Source: CAZIVP01 sp964542915 (lineage in GTDB: Bacteria > Calditrichota > Calditrichia > Calditrichales > Calditrichaceae). Taken from it: 64,000 bases of DNA. Where the stretch lies: assembly GCA_964542915.1 (NCBI GenBank), contig CAZIVP010000008.1, forward strand, positions 1-64,000, read 5' to 3'. Shown here piece after piece: positions 9,457-17,809 of this stretch. The translations under genes and the position numbers were made by a program. The first letter of the stretch is position 1, and every line of letters starts with the position of its first letter. Under the pieces are notes generated by a model. It searched no databases and had not been told where the DNA came from. It was given only the letters and a program-made list of their open reading frames with translations.

Positions 9457-9767
9457 ATGCGATCATCCGTATATTTTACGTGAACGTAAATTTCCGATCA
9501 TTTATGTTGTTATGAATTAAACTAATTGCATTTAATTTTAAGAACAAGCATGCGACGACTTTTCCCTATTTACTAGAGAAATGTCCCACCGTACGCTCAA
9601 CTCACACGTCGGTTTGGTTTATTTGAACTTTGTTTGCTTGTACCTCGTATTGGATGCACGATCGTTTTTGTAAATGGAACGGCTAAAACCGTAAGGGTAT
9701 TGAATCAGTCCCCTGGCTTGATTTGCAAAGAGGCAACCGTTAAATTCAGTATTTTAGGGGAAAACGT
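9457..9767. other. Divergent intergenic region
   Basis: About 310 bases between the divergent methyltransferase gene and the GWxTD gene. Apart from the palindrome at 9475-9490 I see no RNA gene or supported reading frame; the longest ATG frame (about 30 codons near 9581) has no recognisable content. It presumably holds two outward-facing promoters. AGGGGAAA just before 9768 is the ribosome binding site of the next gene. Confidence 0.6.
9475..9490. promoter_or_regulatory. Putative operator palindrome
   Basis: TTTACG-TGAA-CGTAAA, perfect 6-bp arms around a 4-base centre, located 19-34 bases upstream of the minus-strand methyltransferase start. A closely similar site (TACGTTAACGTA) occurs at a like distance upstream of another minus-strand gene at 30345-30356. 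A regulator-binding site is an inference only. Confidence 0.35.
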
Positions 9768-11102
9768 ATGAAGTGGATGACCGTATTTCTGCTTGTTTTT
9801 TGCTTTGTTCTGGACACTCAGGGACAAAAATCAGGCGAAATTCAAAAAAGAAAAGGGCGCTACGGATTTCAATTAAACCGCCAGCCGGATGTGAGCTTTA
9901 ATCATTTCGTGGATTATGATCATTCCACTTTGAAGCCCGAGCTGCATATATCGGTGTCGGTATTAAACGACGCCCTGCAGTTTGTGAAGACGGAAGAAGG
10001 ATATAGCGCGCGTTATCAGGTTTTTGTTGCCGTCCTCAAAGAGGAAAACTCCGTTGTGCAGGAAAGCTGGGAAGAACAGATAATGTTGCAAAATTTTGAA
10101 GATACCAATGCCCGCAACCGCAGACAAATATCGGTCTATCGTATCGCATCTGAAATGAATCAAAACGGGAGGCATTTGGGCGCCGGCAGCTATGAGGTTT
10201 TTGTTGAGGTACGGGATTTACAGGCCAGGAAAGCCTTTGAATTAAACAACAATAAGCGTTCCTTTGTTATAAGCGATGTCGAGCAAACATTTTCCGCTTC
10301 CAATGACAGCCTGTATATCAGCGCAATTGCCTTTCTCAACAGCGATAGCTTTAAAACCGATGAGGCTCTGCCCCTCACACCCTGGCGCCGACTAGTGATG
10401 TTCAATCACACGCATTTCGCATATCTGCATCTTTTAGAACCGGTCGAATCGGAAAGTCTTTCAGTTAATTTGCGCATTTACAAACAAAGCGATGCAGAGC
10501 GAACCTTGTTCTATCAGAACTTTTATGATTGGAAGCCCGTTCCGGATGACCGGCGTCTTATGTTTACGCTGCCTAAAGATTCCCTGCCGGAAGGGCGCTA
10601 TCAACTTCGTATAAATGGGAACAGTTCGGGACAAACGTTTGGGGCCGAGAAAGATTTTGAAGTCGTCTGGTTCCAAAAACCAACCTATTTGTATAAGGTC
10701 GACCTTGCCGCTCGGCCCATGAAGTATCTTCTTAGTGAACAGGAATTTGAGCGTGTAAAAGGTATGGGACTCGATGAATTGACGCAGTGGTTTAACGATT
10801 ATTGGCAAAAGAAAGACCCTACGCCCAACACGGTTTTTAATGAAATTCAATATGAGTTTTTTCACCGGGTGGATAAGGCCAACCGTAAATTTCGTAAACG
10901 CTTTAAAGAAGGTTGGGAAACGGATCGTGGACGCATCTATCTACTATATGGTCCACCACAGAAAATAGAGAACAATCGCTACGCCACCGAAACCAAACCG
11001 TATATTGTGTGGACGTATGAAGACATCGGGAAGAAGTTTCTGTTTGTGGATGAGAATAATGACAGCGAATTTACACTGGTAACGGAAGGAGCAAAGGAAT
11101 AA
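9768..11102 (+). CDS. GWxTD domain-containing secreted protein
   Basis: A 444-residue exported protein with an N-terminal signal peptide (about residues 1-19). The C-terminal domain contains GWETDRGRIYLLYGPP, the motif that defines the GWxTD family, preceded by a region rich in aromatic and basic residues. The middle part is predicted beta-rich. Such proteins are found in FCB bacteria including Calditrichota and Ignavibacteria; their function is unknown. AGGGGAAA upstream supports the start. Only three bases separate it from the Gfo/Idh/MocA gene, so the two are very likely cotranscribed. Confidence 0.9.
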   Translation: MKWMTVFLLVFCFVLDTQGQKSGEIQKRKGRYGFQLNRQPDVSFNHFVDYDHSTLKPELHISVSVLNDALQFVKTEEGYSARYQVFVAVLKEENSVVQESWEEQIMLQNFEDTNARNRRQISVYRIASEMNQNGRHLGAGSYEVFVEVRDLQARKAFELNNNKRSFVISDVEQTFSASNDSLYISAIAFLNSDSFKTDEALPLTPWRRLVMFNHTHFAYLHLLEPVESESLSVNLRIYKQSDAERTLFYQNFYDWKPVPDDRRLMFTLPKDSLPEGRYQLRINGNSSGQTFGAEKDFEVVWFQKPTYLYKVDLAARPMKYLLSEQEFERVKGMGLDELTQWFNDYWQKKDPTPNTVFNEIQYEFFHRVDKANRKFRKRFKEGWETDRGRIYLLYGPPQKIENNRYATETKPYIVWTYEDIGKKFLFVDENNDSEFTLVTEGAKE

Positions 11103-11105
11103 TCT

Positions 11106-12134
11106 ATGGGTTCGATTAAAGTTGGCGTGGTCGGCGTTGGGCACCTTGGAAAAATCCACGCCTCGCTCTATCGTCAGGTACAGGATTGCCAGCTCATCGG
11201 CGTGCATGATATCAATGAAGAACGCAGCCGTGAGGTGGCCGAAGAGTTAAAAGTAAACGCGTTTAAATATTACGAAGAACTTTTGAACGAAGCGGATGCA
11301 GTCAATATCGTTACGCCAACGCACACCCATTTCGATCTGGCTTCGCGCGCTTTACAGCACGGAAAACACGTATTCATCGAAAAACCGATCACCCGCACCC
11401 TGGAAGAGGGCCAAAAGCTGCAATCCTTGGCGGAACAATACCACAAGCACATTCAGGTGGGGCATATTGAACGTTTTAATCCCGCCATTTTGGCGTTACA
11501 GGATGTAACAATAGAACCACTGTTTATTGAAGCGCACCGCCTGGCTTCTTTTAATGCCCGTGGAACGGACGTGGCTGTAATTTTCGATTTGATGATTCAC
11601 GACCTGGATTTGATTCGGCATCTGGTTCGTAGCGAACCGCGACACATCGCTGCCAGCGGGGTAAATGTAGTTTCCTCGTCTGAAGACATCGCCAATGCCC
11701 GCATCGAGTTTAAAAACGGTTGTGTGGCGAATATTACGGCAAGCCGCATATCTGCCAAGAAAATGCGCAAAATGCGCCTGTTTCAGAAAAACGCCTATAT
11801 CTCAATGGATTTTATGGAGGGCTTTTCGGAGATTTTTTATATACCGAAAGAACACCAGCAACCCTTTCATGACGGTACACTGGCTTTTTCTCTGGGACGC
11901 ATTCAGGAGGGCGAACAATATCAGGAAATTAAATACAACCGCCTGGAACGGGAGAATGTGAATCCGCTAAAAGAAGAACTACGGGCCTTTGTCGAAGCGA
12001 TTCTTAGCGATACTGATCCGCCCGTTACCGCGCAGCAGGGCTTGCAGGCGCTGGAACTGGCCCAGCAGGTCGTGGAGCAAATTGCCAAACACAAAGAACG
12101 GCTCGTAAAACCCGAATCGGTCTCGCATTCCTGA
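11106..12134 (+). CDS. Gfo/Idh/MocA family NAD(P)-dependent oxidoreductase
   Basis: A 342-residue oxidoreductase with the N-terminal Rossmann fingerprint GVVGVGHLGKIH and the catalytic-lysine motif EKPITRT, then a C-terminal alpha/beta domain. Family members oxidise or reduce sugars, inositols and nucleotide-sugars. In some Gram-negative bacteria relatives act on UDP-GlcNAc (GnnA) to prepare an amino sugar for lipid A; no gnnB or lpxA neighbour is present here, so that role is only a possibility. Tight linkage with the GWxTD gene (3-base gap) suggests co-expression. Confidence 0.9.
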   Translation: MGSIKVGVVGVGHLGKIHASLYRQVQDCQLIGVHDINEERSREVAEELKVNAFKYYEELLNEADAVNIVTPTHTHFDLASRALQHGKHVFIEKPITRTLEEGQKLQSLAEQYHKHIQVGHIERFNPAILALQDVTIEPLFIEAHRLASFNARGTDVAVIFDLMIHDLDLIRHLVRSEPRHIAASGVNVVSSSEDIANARIEFKNGCVANITASRISAKKMRKMRLFQKNAYISMDFMEGFSEIFYIPKEHQQPFHDGTLAFSLGRIQEGEQYQEIKYNRLERENVNPLKEELRAFVEAILSDTDPPVTAQQGLQALELAQQVVEQIAKHKERLVKPESVSHS

Positions 12135-12242
12135 CGGTAAAAGGGAATGCGGAATCCCTTCAACCGGAAGTTCTTTGAGAAACCGCAAGTGAAAAAATCC
12201 AATAAGGCGATGATCAGAATGCGTTGTTCCTGAGGAGGCTTC

Positions 12243-13661
12243 ATGCAGACGGAAGTACAAGAGAAGACGATTTCGATCCATAATGTGCATCAATATATAG
12301 TAGGATGGGAGCGCGAGGTTCCTTTACTGAACGGCCGGCATAAACGGTACATCAATTTCGATAATGCGGCCAGTACGCCCACGCTTAAACCTGTTATGGA
12401 AACCATAAATGCTTTTATGGAGTGGTACTCCAGTATTCACCGCGGGACGGGTTTTAAATCCCAAATCAGTACCCATCTTTATGAAACAAGCCGGGCCGTG
12501 GTGCGCCGTTTTTTAAATGTGGATGAAAAAAGCCATACCGTTATCTTTGGCAAGAACACGACCGAGGCAATCAATAAACTGGCGCGCCGGCTGCCGCTCG
12601 GGGAAGATGAAATCATTATAACATCCATGATGGAACACCATTCCAATGATTTGCCCTGGCGGCTGCGCAAACGGTTGGTACACACCGAGGTGGACGAACA
12701 GGGGCGGTTGCATCTGCCGGCCTTAAAGGACTTGTTAAAAAAATACAGCGGCAAGGTTCGGTTGGTAACGCTTACGGGCGCTTCCAACGTAACCGGCTAT
12801 ATCAATCCCGTTCGAACGATTGCGGAGTTGGTGCACCGGCATGGCGGGGAGTTGATGGTGGATGCGGCCCAATGGGCGCCGCACCGGCCGATCGATATGG
12901 GCGATCCGAAAGATCCTGCCCGTATTGACTATCTTGCGTTTTCGGCTCATAAAATATACGCCCCTTTTGGTCTCGGCGTGCTGGCGGCGCGGAGGGACAT
13001 TTTTGAAAAGGGACCGCCGGACCATGTGGGCGGCGGAACCGTGGAGATTGTTTCGACCGATCATGTGGATTGGTCGGAAGTTCCGGAGCAGGAAGAGGCC
13101 GGTACGCCCAATGTGGTCGGCGCCGTGGCTATGGCGAAAGCGTTGCGGGTAATCGAAGAAATCGGAATGGACCGTATCGCCGAACACGAAGCGCGCTTGA
13201 CGGAACGCGCCCTGAGAGAGATGAAAACAATACCTCGAATAAGCATCTATGGCTCGCTGGATGAAAATGAAGTGCATGATCGTCTGGGCGTGATTCCTTT
13301 TAACATCGACCGTATGCCGCACCAGCTTGTCGCCGCCATACTTAATTTTGAAAGCGCCATTGGCGTACGTAACGGTTGCTTTTGTGCACATCCTTATATC
13401 AAACATTTACTGGGCGTCACCGCCGACGAAAATAACAGATTAAAAGAGCGGATACGAAAACATGACCGCAGCGCAATTCCCGGCGCGGTCCGCATGAGTT
13501 TCGGCATGTACAATACCGAAGATGAAGTGGATGAATTCATTGACAGCCTGAAACGGATCAGCAGCGGCCGCTATGCAGGCAACTATGTGCTAAACAAATC
13601 GACCGGTGAATACCGGCCCGAAGATTATCAACCGCAGTTTAATCGATATTTTACATTATAA
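12243..13661 (+). CDS. Aminotransferase class V-fold PLP enzyme (cysteine desulfurase-like)
   Basis: A 472-residue fold-type I PLP enzyme. K237 in AFSAHKIYAPFGLG is the expected Schiff-base lysine; DNAAST near the N-terminus and the MMEHHSNDLPW block with its histidines match the SufS/CsdB-like class V group. C379 and C381 in VRNGCFCAHPY sit where SufS-type desulfurases carry their active cysteine, so sulfur transfer from cysteine is plausible, but no suf or isc genes are adjacent and relatives include other lyases. A strong GAGGAGG precedes the ATG. The next gene begins 5 bases after its stop. Confidence 0.88.
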   Translation: MQTEVQEKTISIHNVHQYIVGWEREVPLLNGRHKRYINFDNAASTPTLKPVMETINAFMEWYSSIHRGTGFKSQISTHLYETSRAVVRRFLNVDEKSHTVIFGKNTTEAINKLARRLPLGEDEIIITSMMEHHSNDLPWRLRKRLVHTEVDEQGRLHLPALKDLLKKYSGKVRLVTLTGASNVTGYINPVRTIAELVHRHGGELMVDAAQWAPHRPIDMGDPKDPARIDYLAFSAHKIYAPFGLGVLAARRDIFEKGPPDHVGGGTVEIVSTDHVDWSEVPEQEEAGTPNVVGAVAMAKALRVIEEIGMDRIAEHEARLTERALREMKTIPRISIYGSLDENEVHDRLGVIPFNIDRMPHQLVAAILNFESAIGVRNGCFCAHPYIKHLLGVTADENNRLKERIRKHDRSAIPGAVRMSFGMYNTEDEVDEFIDSLKRISSGRYAGNYVLNKSTGEYRPEDYQPQFNRYFTL

Positions 13662-13665
13662 TTTG

Positions 13666-14841
13666 ATGCAGGAAATTTATTATCAAAAGCCCTATCAAAG
13701 AGTTTTAAACGCCCGGTTGGTCTCGCTGGAGCAGACCCCGGCAGGGTGCTGGCTTGCAACGTCCGATTCGATTTTTTACCCCGGAGGCGGCGGTCAGGCG
13801 AGCGACCGCGGCCGGCTGGCGGGTCACGCCGTATCCAAAATCAAAAAAAAGAACGGAACGATCTGGCATTTCATAGAAGATAAAGCGCAGCTACAGGTCG
13901 GTGAAAACGTCAAGCTGGAGCTGGATTGGGCATGGCGCTATTACAATATGCAACAGCATACCGGTCAGCATCTTCTCTCCCATATCCTGCATAAGGAAGG
14001 TTTTCCGACGGTCTCGGTGCATTTGGGCGAGGAATATACGCTTATTGAGGTGGAAGGGGGCATTCCGGACGAATCCCGATTGGACCATATCGAGCGTGAA
14101 GTCAATGAACGGGTGCGCCGCCGTTTAGCCGTTAAGAGTTATGAGGTTAACCGCGCCCAAGCGGAGCGTCTGCCGTTACGCAGGCCGCCCGGCGACTGGC
14201 AGACCCTTCGCATTGTTGAGATTGATGAAGTCGATTTCTCAGCATGCGGCGGAACGCATGTGTTTAATACGGCGGAAATAGGATACATAAAAATTGCCGG
14301 GCTGGAAAAAATCCGGGGCCATGCCCGCATCAAAGCTTATATCGGCGATCGTGCCGATCGCTATTTCCGCCAGTTGCATAAGATAGCTGAAGCCATAAAA
14401 ACGCGCCTTAATACCAAACCGCAACGATTTGAACAGCGCATACAGGATTTGCTGGAACGCAATAAAGCGCTTAAAAAAGAGACGGCCTATTACGAAGAAC
14501 GGTATTTGCAATACCGCGCGGAGCAACTCTATCAAAGCCGGGGCGATACGGAACATCGCCTGTTGGTGGTGAAGGTTGCGGATTGCAACCCATCCCAGGC
14601 GCAGACGATGGCCCGGTATTTGAGCGAACAGAGAAATGTGTTGAGTTTTTTTATGGTTGACGGCAAATTTGTACTGTCCGTTCCGGAATCAAGCAAATTC
14701 GATGGACAAGATTTTCTCAAACAAAACCAAACGGCGCTTGGTATAAAAGGCGGCGGAAGCCCCTCGCTGCTGCAGGGACGCATGGATAATGAACACATAA
14801 GCGAAGTCCGAAAGGCGTTGTTGAATACCCTCGAAACGTAG
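13666..14841 (+). CDS. Alanyl-tRNA editing protein, AlaX-L type with DHHA1 domain
   Basis: A free-standing editing domain that deacylates mischarged Ser-tRNA(Ala) or Gly-tRNA(Ala). The zinc ligands are visible as HTGQH within HTGQHLLSHIL and as C and H in ACGGTHVFNTAEIG. The extra C-terminal region (from about residue 240) with a coiled segment then a GGGSPSLLQGR block is the DHHA1 domain, giving the long AlaX class. The chosen start gives 391 residues; an ATG at 13606 would overlap the upstream gene by 56 bases and add 20 residues without family counterpart. Confidence 0.9.
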   Translation: MQEIYYQKPYQRVLNARLVSLEQTPAGCWLATSDSIFYPGGGGQASDRGRLAGHAVSKIKKKNGTIWHFIEDKAQLQVGENVKLELDWAWRYYNMQQHTGQHLLSHILHKEGFPTVSVHLGEEYTLIEVEGGIPDESRLDHIEREVNERVRRRLAVKSYEVNRAQAERLPLRRPPGDWQTLRIVEIDEVDFSACGGTHVFNTAEIGYIKIAGLEKIRGHARIKAYIGDRADRYFRQLHKIAEAIKTRLNTKPQRFEQRIQDLLERNKALKKETAYYEERYLQYRAEQLYQSRGDTEHRLLVVKVADCNPSQAQTMARYLSEQRNVLSFFMVDGKFVLSVPESSKFDGQDFLKQNQTALGIKGGGSPSLLQGRMDNEHISEVRKALLNTLET

Positions 14842-14915
14842 TCGCAATCGATCAAAGGCAGGCGGCAATGGAATAGAGATGCGAAATATCCGTTTAAACG
14901 TTAGGAGATCAGAAT

Positions 14916-15467
14916 ATGAGTGGCATTAAAGGCATCGTTTTATTAACCCGTTTCGATTATATAGAAGAACATTATGGCCGCGAGCAGCTAAAAAATCTCA
15001 TCGATTCCGTCGAGGTGGAAAATAAAAATCCCCTCATCCAGCCCGTCGGAATATCCAAAGATTATGCTGAAATTTTTTTAAAACTTGTCGATGAACAAAT
15101 ATTACAGCAGTTTTTCAATGATGATGTGCAGACGTTTTTTGACTTAGGAAAGTGGAACGCAGGGCACCTAATGCCGCGCTATTTCCAGATTTACCTGGAT
15201 GAGCAAAATCCGGGCGGCTTTTTAAAACAAATGGTTATCTTGCGACCTTTGTTAATCGGACTCGGCGATATGAACACCAGTGAAGTCAACGGCAACCACT
15301 ATTGGGTGCGTATCAATTACGGACAACCGTTTCTGCAATCGGTTATGCTGAGCGAGAAAGGCTTTTTAGAACAGGGCTGTCGACTATGCGGCGCAAAAGC
15401 CGTTAAAACGCTGGATCATAAGGCCAACGATATCTCGGTTGAGTATGAGATCAAATGGAGCGATTAA
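14916..15467 (+). CDS. DUF2378-like (heme-NO-binding/V4R-fold related) sensor protein
   Basis: A 183-residue soluble protein. The N-terminus (KGIVLLTRFDYIEEHYG) and the C-terminus (GCRLCGAKAVKTL then an EYEIKW strand) resemble the DUF2378/TIGR02265 family known mainly from myxobacteria, which has the fold of heme-NO-binding and 4-vinyl-reductase (V4R) small-molecule sensor domains. No convincing heme ligand can be assigned from sequence. TAGGAGATC precedes the ATG. Its stop overlaps the start of the SatD-family gene (TAATG), so the two are translationally coupled, which suggests they work together. Confidence 0.65.
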   Translation: MSGIKGIVLLTRFDYIEEHYGREQLKNLIDSVEVENKNPLIQPVGISKDYAEIFLKLVDEQILQQFFNDDVQTFFDLGKWNAGHLMPRYFQIYLDEQNPGGFLKQMVILRPLLIGLGDMNTSEVNGNHYWVRINYGQPFLQSVMLSEKGFLEQGCRLCGAKAVKTLDHKANDISVEYEIKWSD

Positions 15468-16135
15468 TGTCCCAGTACACGGTTATCATCGGTGACATCA
15501 TCGGATCGCGTAAGTTATCGGATCGCGATCGCCATGAATGGCAATTGTTTTTAAAATCCGCGATCATTCAGATCAATGAAGATTGTAACCGCGCAATCGA
15601 CGTTCCGTTCATGCTCACCAAGGGCGATGAGTTCCAGGGCGTTTTGAAACGCATCGGTGATACACCGGCCATATTGAATAAATTCGAACGCCTGGTTTAT
15701 CCGCTCACATTGCGCTTTGGCGTCGGTTTAGGTGTAATTCAGCGTATGGGCAGCAACATACCGATTGAAATGGATGGTAAAGCATTCCACCGCGCCAACG
15801 CCGCTCTTCATGTGGCTAAAAAGAAGAAACAGGCGGTGTTCGTCAATACAGACGATGCCTATTTCGATTTAATGGTGAACACCATCAGCCAGTTGATTTC
15901 GGCGATAAAGGAAAAGTGGAGCCATACGACCTTTAAACGCTACTGGAAATACAAGGAGCTGGGCACTTATGAATTGGTGGCCCAGCAGGAAGGCGTATCC
16001 ACCCAGGCCGTATGGGATTCTCTCAATCATGCCCGGGCTGTGGAGATTTTACAGGCCGAAAATTCGCTCGCCAAACTGATGCATCATAACGATCAACATC
16101 ACGCCTCTAAGGATTTGCTCGGTAATGTAAGCTGA
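15467..16135 (+). CDS. SatD-family protein: cyclase-like palm domain plus C-terminal HTH
   Basis: A 222-residue protein of the SatD family. The N-terminal part has TVIIGDIIGSR (D10, S14, R15) and LTKGDEFQGVL with G53-D54-E55-F56, then strand FGVGLGVI: spacing and motifs are like the metal-binding palm fold of GGDEF and class III nucleotide cyclases. Residues about 163-193 (ELGTYELVAQQEGVSTQAVW) look like a sigma-70 region 4-type helix-turn-helix. SatD is known from acid-stress loci of streptococci, function unknown. The start at 15467 overlaps the upstream stop and has GGAG six bases before; an ATG at 15455 is less fitting. Its 3' end overlaps the convergent CPBP gene by 29 bases. Confidence 0.8.
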   Translation: MSQYTVIIGDIIGSRKLSDRDRHEWQLFLKSAIIQINEDCNRAIDVPFMLTKGDEFQGVLKRIGDTPAILNKFERLVYPLTLRFGVGLGVIQRMGSNIPIEMDGKAFHRANAALHVAKKKKQAVFVNTDDAYFDLMVNTISQLISAIKEKWSHTTFKRYWKYKELGTYELVAQQEGVSTQAVWDSLNHARAVEILQAENSLAKLMHHNDQHHASKDLLGNVS

Positions 16136-16916
16136 TATTACGAAACGACCAGAGTAAGCCGCCGGCCGCGACCACCAAAATCGGCGGCGACACATGACCT
16201 TTCCATAGATACCAATCCATATGATGTTGCAGTGTAAAGTTTAAGAATAGTAACGCCACGAGATTATTGGTGCCGTGAACGATCATGGGGGGGATAATAG
16301 AATCGCTCCGCCAGGCCAAATAGCCGATAAATACACCGAGTACAAAAATCTGAACCGACCAGTAAGGATTCATGTGAATGATCGTCCAGCCGAGGGCGGA
16401 GAGCAACACGGCCCGCGTTACATCTCCCTTTTGCTCTAAGGTCACTTGAAAAAAACCACGAAATAACGCTTCTTCCGCAAATGACGCCACGATCACCGCA
16501 CCGATGATGATTATAAACCAATCGAACATTCCCTGCGCTTGCAAAGGCTGCATCTGTTCGAGAAGCCACTCGGGGATGGGGAATATCAAATTCACCAGGC
16601 GATCCAGTTCGTCGCTGAGAATGGTTAGCGATAAGCCGCCAACTACGCTGAACAAGAGAACCGGCGGTGGGACTTTTTTTAATCGGAATAGCGCGGAGGC
16701 GTCGTATTCTTTAAGGCGGGCGTATAAAAACGGCACGATAAAAAACAGGACGCCTCCGAATACGTAAAAGTAGCGTAACCGTTTTTCCATCTGAGTGGGA
16801 TCGAGGGTGATACCGAACAGTCCGCTTAATATCAGAATCAGGCCGATCAGACCAAAAAATATCGCGAGTATAAGGAGTAACGCTTCGACCGGCTCGGGAA
16901 ATCGTTTTTTATTCAT
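16107..16916 (-). CDS. CPBP-family intramembrane metalloprotease (CAAX/Abi)
   Basis: A 269-residue polytopic membrane protein of the CPBP glutamic/metalloprotease family. The three catalytic blocks are present: EEALFRG (motif 1), WTIIH (motif 2) and HGTNN (motif 3), spread over about seven hydrophobic helices. Relatives cleave prenylated or other membrane-associated peptides, or act in bacteriocin self-immunity; no target is evident here. The start at 16916 is preferred over 16958, since the longer form would overlap the upstream methyltransferase gene by 50 bases. It overlaps that gene by 8 bases and the SatD gene tail-to-tail by 29. Confidence 0.88.
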   Translation of the reverse strand: MNKKRFPEPVEALLLILAIFFGLIGLILILSGLFGITLDPTQMEKRLRYFYVFGGVLFFIVPFLYARLKEYDASALFRLKKVPPPVLLFSVVGGLSLTILSDELDRLVNLIFPIPEWLLEQMQPLQAQGMFDWFIIIIGAVIVASFAEEALFRGFFQVTLEQKGDVTRAVLLSALGWTIIHMNPYWSVQIFVLGVFIGYLAWRSDSIIPPMIVHGTNNLVALLFLNFTLQHHMDWYLWKGHVSPPILVVAAGGLLWSFRNISLHYRANP

Positions 16917-17718
16917 GTAAGCCGCCTTTCCGACTGGAATGGTTTTCAGATGCATCATACGGCAGGGCCATTTGAAAATGCCACAGCACGATCCCGACGG
17001 CTACCGCTAAATTGAGCGATTCCCCGCGACAGGGGATTGTAATTGCGGCGTCACAGAGGTTTTCCAGCTCCGGGCTCAGGCCCCTTGCTTCCGAACCGAA
17101 CATGATGATGGTGGGCGTGGAATCGACCTGGATTTCATGCAAGGGTATACCGTCGACGGCGCTGGCAGCGAGGAGACGAAAGCCTTGCGTTTCTTTGAGA
17201 TTTTGCAATTGCGGGGGTGTTATGTCTTCGTGTATTTCCAAACCGGCAATGTAACCGGAAGATGCCCGTACGCTTTTGGGTTGGTAAGCATCGGCGCTGT
17301 TTGGGCTGAGCAGAACATGTTTGCTTGCGAAGCCGTAGCTTGTACGGATGATGGTCCCAAGGTTGCCCGGATCGCTGATTTCGTGCAAATAGAGAACGGG
17401 GTTCCGGACATCCTTTGGAAGAAGCGAAGGGTGGGGCGGGATGGCGGCCACCAGTGCAATGCCCTGGGGATGGCTTTCATCGCTCATACGCATAAAATCG
17501 CTCTCTATCGCCAGGAAAACGGGATACGGGCGCTCCCTGACCTGTTTTTCAAACCACGGCTTCCAGCGTTCAGTGATGATGAGCTCTTTTATGCGGAGTT
17601 GTTTTTGCGCAAAGGCGCCTTGCACGGCGCGAAAACCACTAATAATATACAGACCTTCGGAGTCGCGGTACTTTTTTTGTTGTAACTTGGCGCGTCTTCG
17701 CAGATGATTTTTACTCAT
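16909..17718 (-). CDS. TrmH/SpoU-family RNA 2'-O-methyltransferase
   Basis: A SPOUT-class methyltransferase of about 269 residues. The three family blocks are clear: motif 1 ISDPGNLGTIIRTSYGF, motif 2 IIMFGSEARGLSPEL, and motif 3 IPCRGESLNLAVAVGIVL, which form the deep trefoil knot that binds SAM. The N-terminal substrate-binding domain begins KNHLRRRAKLQQKKYRD. The target is probably a 23S rRNA or tRNA ribose, but cannot be specified. The ATG at 17718 has GGAAG upstream and fits the family start; an in-frame ATG at 17778 would add 20 residues. Confidence 0.92.
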   Translation of the reverse strand: MSKNHLRRRAKLQQKKYRDSEGLYIISGFRAVQGAFAQKQLRIKELIITERWKPWFEKQVRERPYPVFLAIESDFMRMSDESHPQGIALVAAIPPHPSLLPKDVRNPVLYLHEISDPGNLGTIIRTSYGFASKHVLLSPNSADAYQPKSVRASSGYIAGLEIHEDITPPQLQNLKETQGFRLLAASAVDGIPLHEIQVDSTPTIIMFGSEARGLSPELENLCDAAITIPCRGESLNLAVAVGIVLWHFQMALPYDASENHSSRKGGLHE

Positions 17719-17809
17719 CGCTTCCAAAGCTGCGGGCAAAGTATAAGCTCCTATGTTCGGCGGCATGGACCGGCTCATGATTTAAAAATTATGGTAATCC
17801 ATCGTCGCT

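Noticed and set aside
9581..9670. 30-codon plus-strand frame
   Set aside because: Short, no family resemblance and no strong ribosome site.
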